Counted from the stretch's first letter, positions 54,216-64,000 are shown. The stretch: DNA of 64,000 nucleotides from Echinometra lucunter (GCA_029962745.1 CM057165.1:6458730-6522729), one strand, 5' to 3'. Translations and numbers: made by a program. Notes: a model not told the origin generated them from the sequence alone.

Positions 54216-55203
54216 GTGGCCCCTCACATATATTGGTGGTACGCCGTTCCAGCCGCATTGCTCCGTTTAATGAGCTTCATTTTTGGTGAAAAGCAGCCCG
54301 CACCGTTTCGCACATAGGTCAGCCAGCGCGCATTGTCCAACCATTGCCTCTGTGCGAGAGCGCACCCGGTGCCCACCCCGCCAGGCTAGCTGCATGCACG
54401 TATGCCCGTTCCATAGGGATAGATACGCACTCACACGCAGGCGAACCGTTCCAAAGACCCCTTATTTTCACAAACATTTTTCGTTCCGAAGCCCGTTCCG
54501 AAGACCCTCCTTTTCACAATAAGCCCGTTCCAAAGCCCCCGTTTTTTGTCTCGCCCATGGCACATCCCCGTCACTTTTGGGGTCAAGCGTTCGAAGTGTT
54601 TAGCATGTCTGCATGTATGGTGCGTGTCACTTATATGTTTTAGATTTTCACTATTTTCAATTGCTTTGTCATATTGTCTTTTAAATGTCACCGAAGAACA
54701 CGGCATTGGAAGTTTAGAACACAGACGAACACAAAATTTGCAATTTAGAAAACGGAAAAATGGGGACTTTACATGTTTGTATGTCAATGTCAGTATAGAC
54801 TATAGGTGCACGGCTGATAATATTGGAAACTGTTTCCTATTTTGGAGACCATCTCTGACTCTGTATAATGTATAAAATTATCTGAGACTTTAAATGTCAA
54901 CATTTTTGGTAGGCTATTCATATTTGGGAGGCAGTCTCCCATTTAACTTTTAACTGTTATTTGTTAATATCAATCTATTATTAGCTTTAAATTCAGGAGA
55001 CCAATTTTCTTTGTTTACAGATCATGATTTGCAGCAAATGAATTAGATAACCTCGGCTCAAAATGAAAATGTAATAAGCAGATTCCTCATAAAAAAATTA
55101 TCTCTCGATCGTCTAGATCTACTTAAAAAATTCAGTCTTTTTTTGTTTTCAATTTCATAACATTTTTTTGTTATGAATATGATCCACACAGCCTAACCTT
55201 AAA
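54216..55203. other. No gene recognised
   Basis: The 54241-54560 part is more GC-rich (GTTCCAAAG, CCCGTTCCGAAGA repeats) but shows no recognised domain. The rest is AT-rich. Confidence 0.35.
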
Positions 55204-55773
55204 TGCAGTGTATACAGCCACATGCATGTGTCATTACCTTATGGCCATACGCGTGTGGTTGTATCCACAGCATCGACATGAGGATACAGCCACACTCATC
55301 TGAATTCCCACTTGAAGTCTGTGCCGCGACGCTAGTGCGCACTGCACTGCACAAGCGATGTGTATTCATGCGATGTTATGTGTTGCGACTTGCAAAACTT
55401 GGATCGTCACGAAGGTTTTATCTCTTGATTTCACTTATTATTCAAACAATATTTTCACTTCATTCTCACCTGGCCAGCAAGCAGGTGACAATATACTATA
55501 GTACAAAAATGTTTGTATTTCAGTGAATTTCAAGAGATAAAACCTTCGTGACGATCCAAGTTTTGGGGTTTGGCAACACACCGTCGCAGGAATTTACACA
55601 TCGCTTGTGCAGTGCATACATACACACTAGCGATAGCTGTCGTGGCGCAGAGTATAGATCTAAGTGAGAATTCAGTTGTGAGTGTGGCTGTATCCTCATG
55701 TTGATGCTGTGGATACAACCACACACGTGTGGCCGTAAGGTAAAGAAACGCGTGTGGCTGTATACACACTGCC
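55204..55773. mobile_element. Family H palindromic element, copy 2 (570 bp)
   Basis: TGCAGTGTATACAGCCACAT and GTGTGGCTGTATACACACTG ends. Long arms pair (AACTTGGATCGTCACGAAGG / CCTTCGTGACGATCCAAGTT; ATGAGGATACAGCCACACTC / GAGTGTGGCTGTATCCTCAT). Confidence 0.92.
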
Positions 55774-55965
55774 AACAGGCACAAAACAAATCACAGGCTT
55801 CTGATTTCATTTTCTTTCTTTTGGCTGAGTAAAACAAAAGGATATAGATCTAACTGTTAGATCTAGGCTAGATCTAAGTCACTACTAACGTTAGACGTAA
55901 GTGTCGGTTGGTGTTTTTTCAAAATTTTAGAAAATTAAAGACTAAGTTCTGGTAAGTAGGATGGG

Positions 55966-56200
55966 GGGTCGGGTGTCCGGACACGTAACAAAAAATGAAG
56001 CCTTCTTTTTTGTCTTGGGATTAAACAAAAAATATGCATTGATTATTGCTAATCATCAATATTTGTTCTCTTAAAAATTGTCTAACATTTGTGCTAAAAC
56101 ATTTAAGAGATTTTGCTTGTAAACTTTTTCAAATGGCTGAAAATCGACTGTCCGGATACACAAGTGTCATTTGCCTGTCTGCGGACACCCAACAACCATG
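55966..56200. mobile_element. Short TIR element, GTCGGGTGTCCGGACAC ends
   Basis: GGGTGTCCGGACAC at 55973 and CTGCGGACACCC at 56178 are inverted. AT-rich non-coding interior. Confidence 0.55.
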
Positions 56201-56589
56201 ACAACTGGGTATAGTAACTTAAAATTATTGTCCTCTTGTTCAGACAGTCTCTGATATTCGAGACTTTGAATCAAAGCCCCAGAAAATAGACCTTATGTCT
56301 CCCAAATCGGCCATGCTGTCCGGCCCGGCGGTGCACAAGCCTGAGCTGACCGACTCCCTAGCCTAGGCTAGGCCATCGCCATCGCCAGGCTCAACCACTC
56401 CCACAGGGTCCGGAACGCGGACAGGGCCTTGCCTGGCCTTGATCATCCAACAACTGCAAATACTTGTATTACTTGTCACTACGAAATTCTTGGAGAGCAC
56501 TGGCACTGGGTAACTAAACAGTCGTATCAGCTGCTAGGAATACGAAATTTTCCGGAAAGGATTAAATACCTCTCAATGGTCAGGTCCTC

Positions 56590-56905
56590 AGTCACGGAAT
56601 TTCGCTACTCTCTGCGAATTGCCGATCTCGATGTTTCCAAATCAAAACAACCATGTAAGGCCGCCATATTGGGTCTCCGAAATTGCGAGCGCTGATTGGC
56701 TAGAAGTGACGTGAAGTAGTTTTGCCCTAATATGAAGATATTTTGGTAGCTGATTAATTATTAAAATTTAAATTTAACAAATTTTTATTGTATTTATTAC
56801 ATATTTAATTCAAGTATTTTATTTTGAATATTAATATTTATTGATTAAGAAATTTTGAGTAAAATTTTCTACAAGAAAATTTACTATCCTTGATGCAGCC
56901 TTTTC
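56590..56905. promoter_or_regulatory. Putative CCDC18/RPL5 bidirectional promoter
   Basis: CpG-containing block between divergent genes. On the minus strand CCAATATGGCGGC (56660-56672) combines a CCAAT box with a YY1-like ATGGCGGC, a motif usually just downstream of start sites. A second CCAAT is at 56695-56699 (minus). TGACGTGA at 56707-56714 is a CRE variant. A possible CCDC18 5' UTR donor (TTGAGAG|GTATTT) lies at about 56568-56580 (minus) and a TOP-like RPL5 start at 56899-56908. Function is inferred from position and motifs only. Confidence 0.5.
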
Positions 56906-56975
56906 CCCTACAAGATCAGCCCTTAGCCGATGCTATCGAAAAAGACCCTGAAATCAGGGCAACATTTTGAGAATG
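56899..56975 (+). CDS. RPL5: RPL5 putative exon 1 (5'TOP leader and ATG)
   Basis: CCTTTTCCCCTACAAG resembles the 5' terminal oligopyrimidine start of ribosomal protein mRNAs. The only ATG joined to a plausible donor nearby is GAGAATG|GTAAAT (ATG 56973-56975). It supplies the initiator Met for exon 2, which begins directly with the codon for Gly2. The exact start of transcription is a guess. An out-of-frame ATG at 56930-56932 in the leader is unusual for a ribosomal protein gene and lowers confidence. Confidence 0.5.
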
Positions 56976-59900
56976 GTAAATTAGTAAATTATAAAATATA
57001 ATATGCATTTCAACAAAGATTTATATAATTTACTGTCAAAGGCATATACTCGTAAGATTACAAGTTTTAAGGTGTGATTTCCTTCGATTTATAAACGTGA
57101 ACCTCCGTACGTGTCATGTTGGACTGTATGATCTATGTGTTTTAACGTTAGACATTCTTCGTGTACGTAGAGTAGAGTCGGTGCAAAATTTGCTAATTGC
57201 CTTTGCCGGTGACTTACTTGTGCATCAATTGTGAATTTTTATACAAGGTTTAGTTAGATATTGCACCTTCTGAATTTGCGTAGTACTGACGATTAATGAA
57301 AGCCCTGGGAAATATACATCATACATCATAGAGGTGATGTCTGATGATGGTGGTGTGAGAATGATATGCAAGTTTAGGACTTTCACTAGGAGGAACGTGG
57401 ATGGCGCTATTTAACCTTTATCCAGCATGTGAAATCTTTTATTCATTTAAACTTACAAGGCATGTATTTATTTTGAAGTGTTCATAGGTTTTCCTTTGTC
57501 CATGGGCTTGTGATTGCCATGCATCCTTATTGTACACATTGGATTTTTTTTCTTTTTCTTTTTAATTGTCTCATTGCTAAATTATAGTTTTTAATGTTGA
57601 GGGCAAGACTTCCTTTTGCGACAGCCACCCAACATGCAACATGTGCTTTATTCCATTAGAAAATTTAGGGGCGAACCCAGAGAATAGGGGGCCGGAACAC
57701 ACGCGCATGCCATTTGTACTGTGCAGAGATCGGCAGCAACAGCCGAAAGTCAGGGTATGTGACAAGTCCATGATCAAGTACAAAATGACTTTAAAATATG
57801 TTTTAATCAAGTAATTATGTTCTAATATATTAAATTGTCCTCTCGGCTTTCAAATGTGTGATTATGTGGTGAAAATCATTTTGATTTTTTGCCAGAAATG
57901 TTCTCAAACTCACAAATGTTTCATCCATGAATCTTGTGCAGATCGTCTCCCTCGCCGCAGACTCTGCCGCTGCCACCGGCTGCATTTGTTTGAACACAAA
58001 TGAATATGTGCGCGCGTTGCAGTCCCCTATTCTCCGGGTTTGCCAATTTAGGTGGCTGTCGCAAAAGGAAGTCTTTCCTTATTGAGTTTATTAGTGATTT
58101 GTCTGCGAAATGAAAATTGAAACATGATAAAAAAAAATGAATATGAAGAAGAGGTAGATTGTGGCCCGGCACTGGCGAAGACAAACATATTGATACACTT
58201 TATTGAACTTATCGTCAATATCATGAATTGACAAGTCCATTCCTCAAGGGAATGGCACCTTGACTCAATGACTGATTTGTTGGTTCATTGACCTTGTAAA
58301 TGCCAGTGACTTTTCTTTCCATTTCATACAGGAATCGAAGGAAACCCACACCCATGCTTAATATTAAAGAGGTTAACATTGTTACGATTTTTAAAAATCT
58401 CATTGTGTTACTTGAAAATGGGATAAACATAAGAGTTATAGTGTAAAAAATAGCAGTATGAAAGTTTCAAAGTATAATATCCACGGGAAGTATTTTTGAA
58501 TATTAGGAATGTGAACCAATGTTTGAAAAATATGAGTGTCGGTTGCACATACCAGACATAAGGAGTGCGCATGCGCGTATGACTCATCTTACCGTACTGT
58601 GTGTATTGGTGAATCACGCGGCGGGAGGCACATAACGGCATTTTCAATTCAAGCAATGTGGTCCTCTCAGTGATTGTCTCGTGAGACGAAGGATAATAAA
58701 ATCGCCGTTTGCATCTAACTTACACTTTTTCATTCCAAATTATGGTTGGTTTCAGGGGTTTTGAGTGCAAATACAAGTACTCATACGCATGTTTCATCTT
58801 AGTTTGAGAATTTTTTAAATCAGCTACTCACAAAGTTAGCCAATGCCTTTAAAATCAGCTGCTCACAAAGTTAGCCATTGCCTTGAACTGTTGTTTCAAA
58901 CAGCTCCCCCCCCCCCCCCCCACCAAAAAAGAATGAGTTGCTGTGCCAGCTGTGGTATAATATTGGTCTTCATTTATCCTGGAGGGAGTTAGAGCTGCAG
59001 TGGTTGTCTGTTGCAGACCCTGTGCACAAACTCAGTTTTCGCGTTTCACAATACATGCACCACAAACATCCGTACCTTGAGAGGCCTATTTTCCAACTCA
59101 CAGGTCGACAACTGTTTTCAAGATAGCAGACGCCGTTAGTGAGAGTTGACCAAGTGAAAAAATATTTAACTGACCAAGGGATCCCAAGTGCAGGGAAGAA
59201 GAAGAATGAGTTAGTAGAATTAGCAGAGAGAGCCCAGGGAAAATATGAAGTGTTTGAAGTCTAATCATTTAGAATAGGAGCAGAAAAGGCGACGTGTTAA
59301 TGATACTGTTGTCGACCCATCTCGCAATAGAGTGACTGTCGCAAGTGAACCGAATGAGGGCGCAAGGATTGTGAAACACGAGAATGGAAAGTTCATACAT
59401 GCACACATGTCATGCATGTTTGTGCTGAACAAAATTGCAGCAGCTTGAGCCAGCATTAGCTGACTAATTGATCACATTTTCAGTACAAGCATAAATACTT
59501 TGCAATTGTTTCACCTCATTCCTTTTACAGGGGTTCGTGAAAGTTGTGAAGAATAAGTCGTACTTCAAGCGGTACCAAGTCAAGTTCAGGCGTCGCCGGG
59601 AGGGCAGGACCGACTACCAGGCTCGCCGCTTCCTGGTTGTACAGGACAAGAACAAGTACAACACCCCCAAGTACCGCATGATAGTTCGCTTCACCAACAA
59701 GAATATCACTTGTCAGGTTAGTCTTGTGGAATGGTATTTAAAATATTCTCATATTCTCTCTCCCTCTCTTCTTTTATCTCTTTTGTTCATCCCCCTTCCC
59801 TTTTCTCTGTTGGCCAATTCTTTTTTTCTTTTTCTTTTTTTTTCACTTATTTGTGGAATACTTGGTTAAAACTTGAAATGATGTAAAAGCATTGATTTCC

Positions 59901-62900
59901 GTCCATGTACCCTGTGATGAGATGCCATAGAAACAGCTGGAATTACCGTATGATTAACACTGATTCAAACTTGGCTGCTGAGGGTAATTAGTATACATAC
60001 ATGTAGAAAGTGTATCATTTTCATTTTACTGTCTTCTTTTGGGGGTTTTGTTTTGTTTTGTTTTATTCATTTTTTCTTTTTTTTCCTTTTTTCTTTTTTT
60101 TTTCTTTTGGTCTTTCATCCTGAGGTATTTTTCTTCCTTTTTTCTTTTTCTTAAATCTGTTTTTTTTTTTTTTTTAAATCCAGAGTTGTACTTTGAGGAG
60201 CAATGTCATGTAGATAAACCTTATAATTTTGGTTTTTATCAGCAATGGTTTATTGTTGATGTCCTTCAGAGTTGACAGCAGGCTTAAGATAATGGACATT
60301 ACAACATACACAGTATGATATCTAGAAATTGCAGGCCTGCAGTAGAGACAAACTGTGTAGCAGTTGTGTGCTTTTCCCAAAATGGTGGTTAAAAAAATAT
60401 AATAAGATAAAGACACATTTTTACCTTCTTCTTTAATCATCATTGCATTACCTTTGATGGCCCATTTCATAAATTTTTGATAATATAATCACTTTTTTCT
60501 CATTTGATTTCCCTGTTGCAGATAGCGTACGCCAAGCTGGAAGGAGATGTCATTGTATGCGCTGCATACGCCCATGAGCTCCCCCGCTATGGTGTCAAGG
60601 TCGGGCTGACCAATTATGCTGCAGCTTACTGCACAGGATTGCTCCTGGCTCGCAGGGTAAGCCTCGCCCACAATTTCAGGCAAAGACCAAATAAATCATA
60701 GCTCTCTGTAATTTTGTCTTTGCTACTTTGCAAATGAATTTTAGGGAGTTATTGCATAATTGCATCCTGACAACACCTTGTACCTGCCTCTCTGGCATCA
60801 CCATTTCCATCAAAAAATACAACCCTGAAGGAGACTAGTCTTGGTTAAGTTTCTAGAGATGTGGAGTATGCTTACATTTTTTTTTTCTTTCCATGGAAGC
60901 TTTTATTAAATTAGTCTTTAGCAAGGGATTCAACAGATTCTGAAAATAAAAAAACTGTTTTAAACAGTGAAAACAGACTTGGTTGCATCATTTGCGGCAA
61001 GTCTCCATTTATCAAGAAATACAACGAACGTGTGTTGATGGTAAAGAACCTGCTCAACATTGTAATAAATATTTCAGCATTTTCTTGAAAGAATACAAAG
61101 ATAGTTCCATTTTGCTTTTTGCACAGAGTTAGGCATTAGATCATCTGGTAATTTCTTGGTGGTTTATTCTCTTTCTATCTTTAATTGATTATGTTGGTTT
61201 CATTGTAACAGTTATTGTCAAACTGTAATTTGGAGGTTCTGTTACTTTTTAACACCTTGCTGGCAGAACAGAAGTTGCTACTTTCAACATGCTTCTAAAA
61301 ATAACAATACCAAATGCAAATATCACTATTTTCCTTTGTGGATGAACAGATTCTGAAGAAGTTTGACTTGGACAGTATCTACGAGGGTCAGACGGAGCCG
61401 GATGGCGATGATTACCTGGTAGAGTCCGAGGAGGGCAAGGCTGGTGCATTCCGCTGCTACCTGGATGTTGGTCTGGCCAGGACCAGCACTGGTGCCAAGG
61501 TGTTTGGGGCACTCAAGGGTGCTGTCGATGGTGGTCTGGAGATCCCACACAGGTGAGTGGTAATTCTACCAAAAGCAGGCTTTCTGGCAGAACTCTGTCC
61601 ACGCCTTGGTTAGGAGTGGGAATTTGGGGAATTTTTATATTTTCTACCATTAAGTGTAGAATCGATTCATGAGTTAAACCAAATCATCTCCTCTTCGTTT
61701 GTGTTCATATAATTTTTGACGATGTACCAGTTTTATATCATTCATCAGGTGAAGAATTCTAGTCATCTTTACTTCATTTGCATTGCATAATCTTGAATTT
61801 TGAAATAATTTGCACGTACAAACAGAATCGGACCTTGGTTCTCCCCAAAAAATTCCTGGACCTTGCCGAACCGAATCTGTAACAGAACTGTAAATCATGT
61901 TTTATATTCAGAAAATGGATATCAAACTTTCTGTTGTGGGACCTGAAGACCTCAGACAGGACCCGGGTAGTCGGGTACTTAGTCACAGCCCTGTGAACGG
62001 TCTTGGATGAAAACATTGGGGTTTTTTTTTTTTTTTTTTCCGGTACTCCAGTAAAAAAAAACATGTATGTGCTTAATATTTAGGAAGGGTTTTTTATTTT
62101 TAGGGGCTAAATATGATTTTTAGAAGCCAGCTGATAATACCAGGATCAGTGATGATAATTCATGTGTACTGGTTTAAAGACTTTTACAAGCTGGCATGAG
62201 TTCTGTGTGCTGATGTGGACTGCCCCATCCCTCCCACTCCCCTTTGCAAGAGAAGTAACAATGCTACCTATCTGATATCAGTTACATAATGAAAATACAT
62301 ATCTCTTGCTTGTATTACAGAAATATGTTTCTCTAAAGTTGCTCTCTTATATTTTTTTTCTCTTTCTCAGCAACAAGCGCTTCCCTGGATATGACTCGGA
62401 GAGTGGCGAGTTCAACGCCGAGACCCACAGGAAGTACATCTTTGGAGGTCACGTCGGAGACTACATGAAGGAGCTTCAGGATGAAGATGACGAGGCTTAC
62501 AAACGCCAGTTCTCACAGTTCATCAAGAACGACATCACACCAGACTCGGTAAGTAATGCCGTCACAACAAAGGACGCAAGGAAATGTGTATTGGAATATG
62601 TCTTAAGTAAAACCAGAAACCTTTGCTTCCATGAAATGTTTGCAAATTCCTTCAGTGATACAGATTCTTGAAAGTTTTATGCCTTGTTATCAATCACAAT
62701 GATGCTTTACTGAATGTTTTCAGTGGCCTCTTTTTAACCCTAACCAGGCTGGGCTTATTTGGCTGTTCTGTAGCCTTATTTTCTTTCTTTACCATATACA
62801 ATGATCGATCATGTTTTGACTGTTGCTAGAAAGGACTTTTTGCTACGCTTTCTTGTACATATTTTTTATTACATCAATGTTTTATTTTGGCCCTGAATAG

Positions 62901-63292
62901 ATGTAATTGCGTGATTAGCTTACCCTTCCGTAGAAAAAAAAAAAAAAGTAGTCCTTGAATTTTCTGACAAATCAGTTCAGCATGCATATACAGTGGGAAC
63001 TCTGTATAAAGAGATCTGATATAACAATGTTCCTGATATAACAAGGTAATATTCTGGTCCCAGCTCTTTATATTATTTTATTGTTTTTTAACCCTGATAT
63101 AACGAGATTCAAGCTATAACAAGGCAGTTTTGATGGTCCCAAGGAACTCGTTATACTGAGTTTCCAGTGTATTTTGATTAAATTGTATTTTATTTCTTTG
63201 CAGCTGGAAGGCATGTACAAGAAGGCTCATGACGCCATCAGGGCCGATCCCGAGGCCAAGCCTAAGAAGGAATATGCCGGCAAGACCAAGAG
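56973..63292 (+). CDS. RPL5: RPL5, 60S ribosomal protein L5 (uL18), 3' end beyond window
   Basis: Encodes uL18, which binds 5S rRNA with RPL11 (uL5) in the 5S RNP of the large subunit central protuberance. Five exons with clean GT-AG sites: 59531-59716, 60522-60656, 61350-61552, 62371-62548, 63204-63292, plus putative exon 1 at 56899-56975. About 264 of about 297 residues are present. Diagnostic stretches are [58 protein letters not shown] and [16 protein letters not shown], nearly identical to the human protein. The basic C-terminus (RWNRPKMSLAQ in human) must lie past 64000. Intron 2 hosts a snoRNA candidate. The gene is divergent from CCDC18. Confidence 0.97.
57605..58074. mobile_element. 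TIR element with nested inner inverted repeat, RPL5 intron 1
   Basis: AAGACTTCCTTTTGCGACAG and CTGTCGCAAAAGGAAGTCTT are perfect inverted ends. Inside, GAACCCAGAGAATAGGGG pairs with CCCCTATTCTCCGGGTTT. About 470 bp, non-coding. Confidence 0.88.
58368..58848 (-). mobile_element. Family E TTAA MITE, copy 3
   Basis: TTAA at 58364-58367 and 58849-58852. Same body as the other copies (GGAGTGCGCATGCGCGTATG, AATCACGCGGCGGGAGGCAC). A 35-bp partial repeat of its right end follows (58853-58891). Confidence 0.9.
59112..59450 (+). pseudogene. SAP-domain transposon-protein fragment
   Basis: Frame reads [20 protein letters not shown] then [13 protein letters not shown] and a stop at 59262. This fits the SAP DNA-binding motif (L..YL...G.P..GKK.ELV.LA). 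A second frame, [19 protein letters not shown] to [11 protein letters not shown], continues to about 59447. No start and frame-broken, so a remnant of a larger mobile-element ORF. It lies 80 bp from RPL5 exon 2. Confidence 0.55.
59531..59716 (+). CDS. RPL5: RPL5 exon 2 (residues 2-63)
   Basis: Acceptor CCTTTTACAG, donor TGTCAG|GTTAGT, phase 0. [20 protein letters not shown] to FTNKNITCQ, including the conserved [14 protein letters not shown] 5S RNA-binding region. Confidence 0.98.
59908..59986 (+). ncRNA. Box C/D snoRNA candidate, SNORD65/snR77-like, in RPL5 intron 2
   Basis: Box C GTGATGA (59914-59920) and box D CTGA (59978-59981) are enclosed by a perfect 5-bp terminal stem TACCC/GGGTA (59908-59912, 59982-59986). 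Between them AGCTGGAATTACCG (59935-59948) is exactly complementary to CGGTAATTCCAGCT of the universally conserved 18S rRNA 530 region. It is followed by a D'-like ATGA (59950-59953). Counting five bases upstream of D' selects A59945, which pairs with the U right after G530 (E. coli numbering). That is yeast U578 / human U627, known as 2'-O-methylated and guided by snR77/SNORD65. Box C' is degenerate. Confidence 0.78.
60040..60178. repeat. T-rich low-complexity tract
   Basis: TTTTCTTTT-type sequence within RPL5 intron 2; no other structure seen. Confidence 0.8.
60522..60656 (+). CDS. RPL5: RPL5 exon 3 (64-108)
   Basis: Acceptor CTGTTGCAG, donor CGCAGG|GTAAGC, phase 0. [20 protein letters not shown] and [20 protein letters not shown]. 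Confidence 0.98.
61350..61552 (+). CDS. RPL5: RPL5 exon 4 (109-176)
   Basis: Acceptor GATGAACAG, donor CACAG|GTGAGT, ends phase 2. Less conserved [20 protein letters not shown] then conserved [20 protein letters not shown]. Confidence 0.97.
62371..62548 (+). CDS. RPL5: RPL5 exon 5 (176-235)
   Basis: Acceptor TCTTTCTCAG, donor GACTCG|GTAAGT, phase 0. [20 protein letters not shown] and [20 protein letters not shown]. Confidence 0.98.
62991..63169. mobile_element. Tc1/mariner-pogo-like MITE in RPL5 intron 5
   Basis: CAGTGGGAACTCTGTATAAAGAG-type left end and CTCGTTATACTGAGTTTCCAGTG-type right end are inverted at about 20 of 25 positions, flanked by TA. Repeated CTGATATAAC words inside. It ends 34 bp before exon 6. 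Confidence 0.75.
63204..63292 (+). CDS. RPL5: RPL5 exon 6 (236-264), gene continues off window
   Basis: Acceptor TTCTTTGCAG, donor CCAAGAG|GTGAGA, ends phase 2. [20 protein letters not shown] then lysine-rich KKEYAGKTK. The terminal exon is not in the window. Confidence 0.95.
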
Positions 63293-63660
63293 GTGAGAAC
63301 GAACCCCTTCCATTTCTTTGACCCATTGAGCATGGTTTGATCTCAGTATAGCACACATGTTCCATAGACCCTAGCTCGAGTTATCTTGGGCTTGGTGTTT
63401 AACAGGTTAAAGATGTTTTTGAGGGGAACGTGAGATCAAGGCCAGCCACATCCTGCACTATTCCTACAGCTAGGGAGTAGAGAAAATGTTTATACACGGT
63501 GCAATAGTCATGATTTTCATCACCTCATAAAGAGAAGTCAGGATGTCATCATTTCCCTCTGTTTTCTTTTGTCTTAATGTGAATTAAAATATTGAATCTT
63601 TCTTCGGATATAATCAATGTGCTCTTATAAGAACCATCATTTGAGTAAACCTAGGCAATG

Positions 63661-63890
63661 CTGTAAATGCAGAAATATTCGTGCACATTAATTTTCACGG
63701 ATTTTGCGCTATTTTCAGCAAGTGCGAATTTTAAACTCGGGGAAAATATTAATATGCATTGAAATATCAAATCAAATGTTGGACTTTTGCGAGTGAATAA
63801 TTGTGCAGCAAGAATTTAAGAACCCACGAATATGTTCTTGGTTCGCTCAGCGCGAAAATTTAATCACGCAAAAATAACAGCATTTACAGT
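63661..63890. mobile_element. Family O element, copy 3, CTGTAAATGC ends
   Basis: CTGTAAATGCAG and GCATTTACAGT ends are inverted. GCGAATTT/AAATTCGC-type words fill the interior. In the last visible RPL5 intron. Confidence 0.65.
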
Positions 63891-64000
63891 ATTTTTTTCA
63901 TAGAAAAGGACATTTTATGTGATTATGTTTTGAAAATAATTGCTGTTGGATTACTCTGTGTTGGTAAAACATGTTTTGGGAGAACAAGCTTGCTTCTTTT

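Noticed and set aside
58938..59126. 62-codon ORF upstream of the SAP fragment
   Set aside because: Composition looks coding-like but no domain was recognised. Possibly part of the same decayed element.
62140..62220. Box C/D snoRNA in RPL5 intron 4 (GTGATGA near 62149, CTGA near 62211)
   Set aside because: Only two terminal base pairs, and no rRNA complementarity recognised. Worth a snoscan run but not supportable by eye.
1..64000. CRISPR arrays, operons or prokaryotic genes
   Set aside because: Spliceosomal introns and eukaryotic repeats throughout. Regular repeats here are minisatellites or SINE arrays without unique spacers.

Overview
This is a eukaryotic genomic window, rich in introns and repeats and with one 500-base assembly gap (1039-1538). 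It comes from a marine invertebrate deuterostome. The protein similarities, CCDC18 architecture, BEL/Pao and CR1/L2-like retroelement remnants, and abundant fold-back MITEs fit an echinoderm such as a sea urchin or sea star. The species cannot be fixed from the sequence alone.

Two host genes are present, arranged head to head. On the minus strand, 16099-51206 holds what I read as the complete coding sequence of a CCDC18 (coiled-coil domain containing 18) orthologue. I assembled 28 coding exons by hand. All have GT-AG introns, the phases agree throughout, and the total is 5160 nt (1719 codons plus stop). Co-linear similarity to remembered vertebrate CCDC18 runs from N- to C-terminus. On the plus strand, RPL5 (ribosomal protein uL18, formerly L5) runs from a putative 5'TOP first exon near 56.9 kb through five well-supported coding exons (59531-63292). 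Its last exon or exons lie beyond the window. Between the two starts is a promoter-like block (about 56.6-56.9 kb) with CCAAT, YY1-like and CRE-like motifs, possibly bidirectional. RPL5 and CCDC18 are also neighbours in human 1p22, so the linkage looks ancient.

RPL5 intron 2 holds a box C/D snoRNA candidate (59908-59986). Its D' guide matches 14 nt of 18S rRNA around the 530 loop, and the D'+5 rule points to the conserved Um627 (human) / Um578 (yeast) site. That would make it a SNORD65/snR77 counterpart in an RPL5 intron.

The rest is mostly mobile DNA. A LINE reverse-transcriptase fragment lies at the left edge. A decayed, 5'-truncated BEL/Pao retrotransposon (4279-9303) is interrupted by a LINE/SINE tail. 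From 9.8 to 16 kb there is a run of MITEs and fold-back elements. CCDC18 introns carry a hAT-type element with TIRs, a near-perfect 8-bp TSD and an internal 277-bp tandem duplication; three copies of a TTAA-flanked (piggyBac-like) MITE, one beginning 8 nt into an intron; a tRNA-derived SINE repeated four times at an exact 139-bp period; a 1-kb minisatellite of a 14-bp unit with a 223-bp higher-order period; and several hairpin families. The 51.7-56.2 kb and RPL5 intron 1 regions contain nested inverted-repeat elements and a SAP-domain transposon fragment.

All similarity statements rest on recognition and manual translation; no database search was run.
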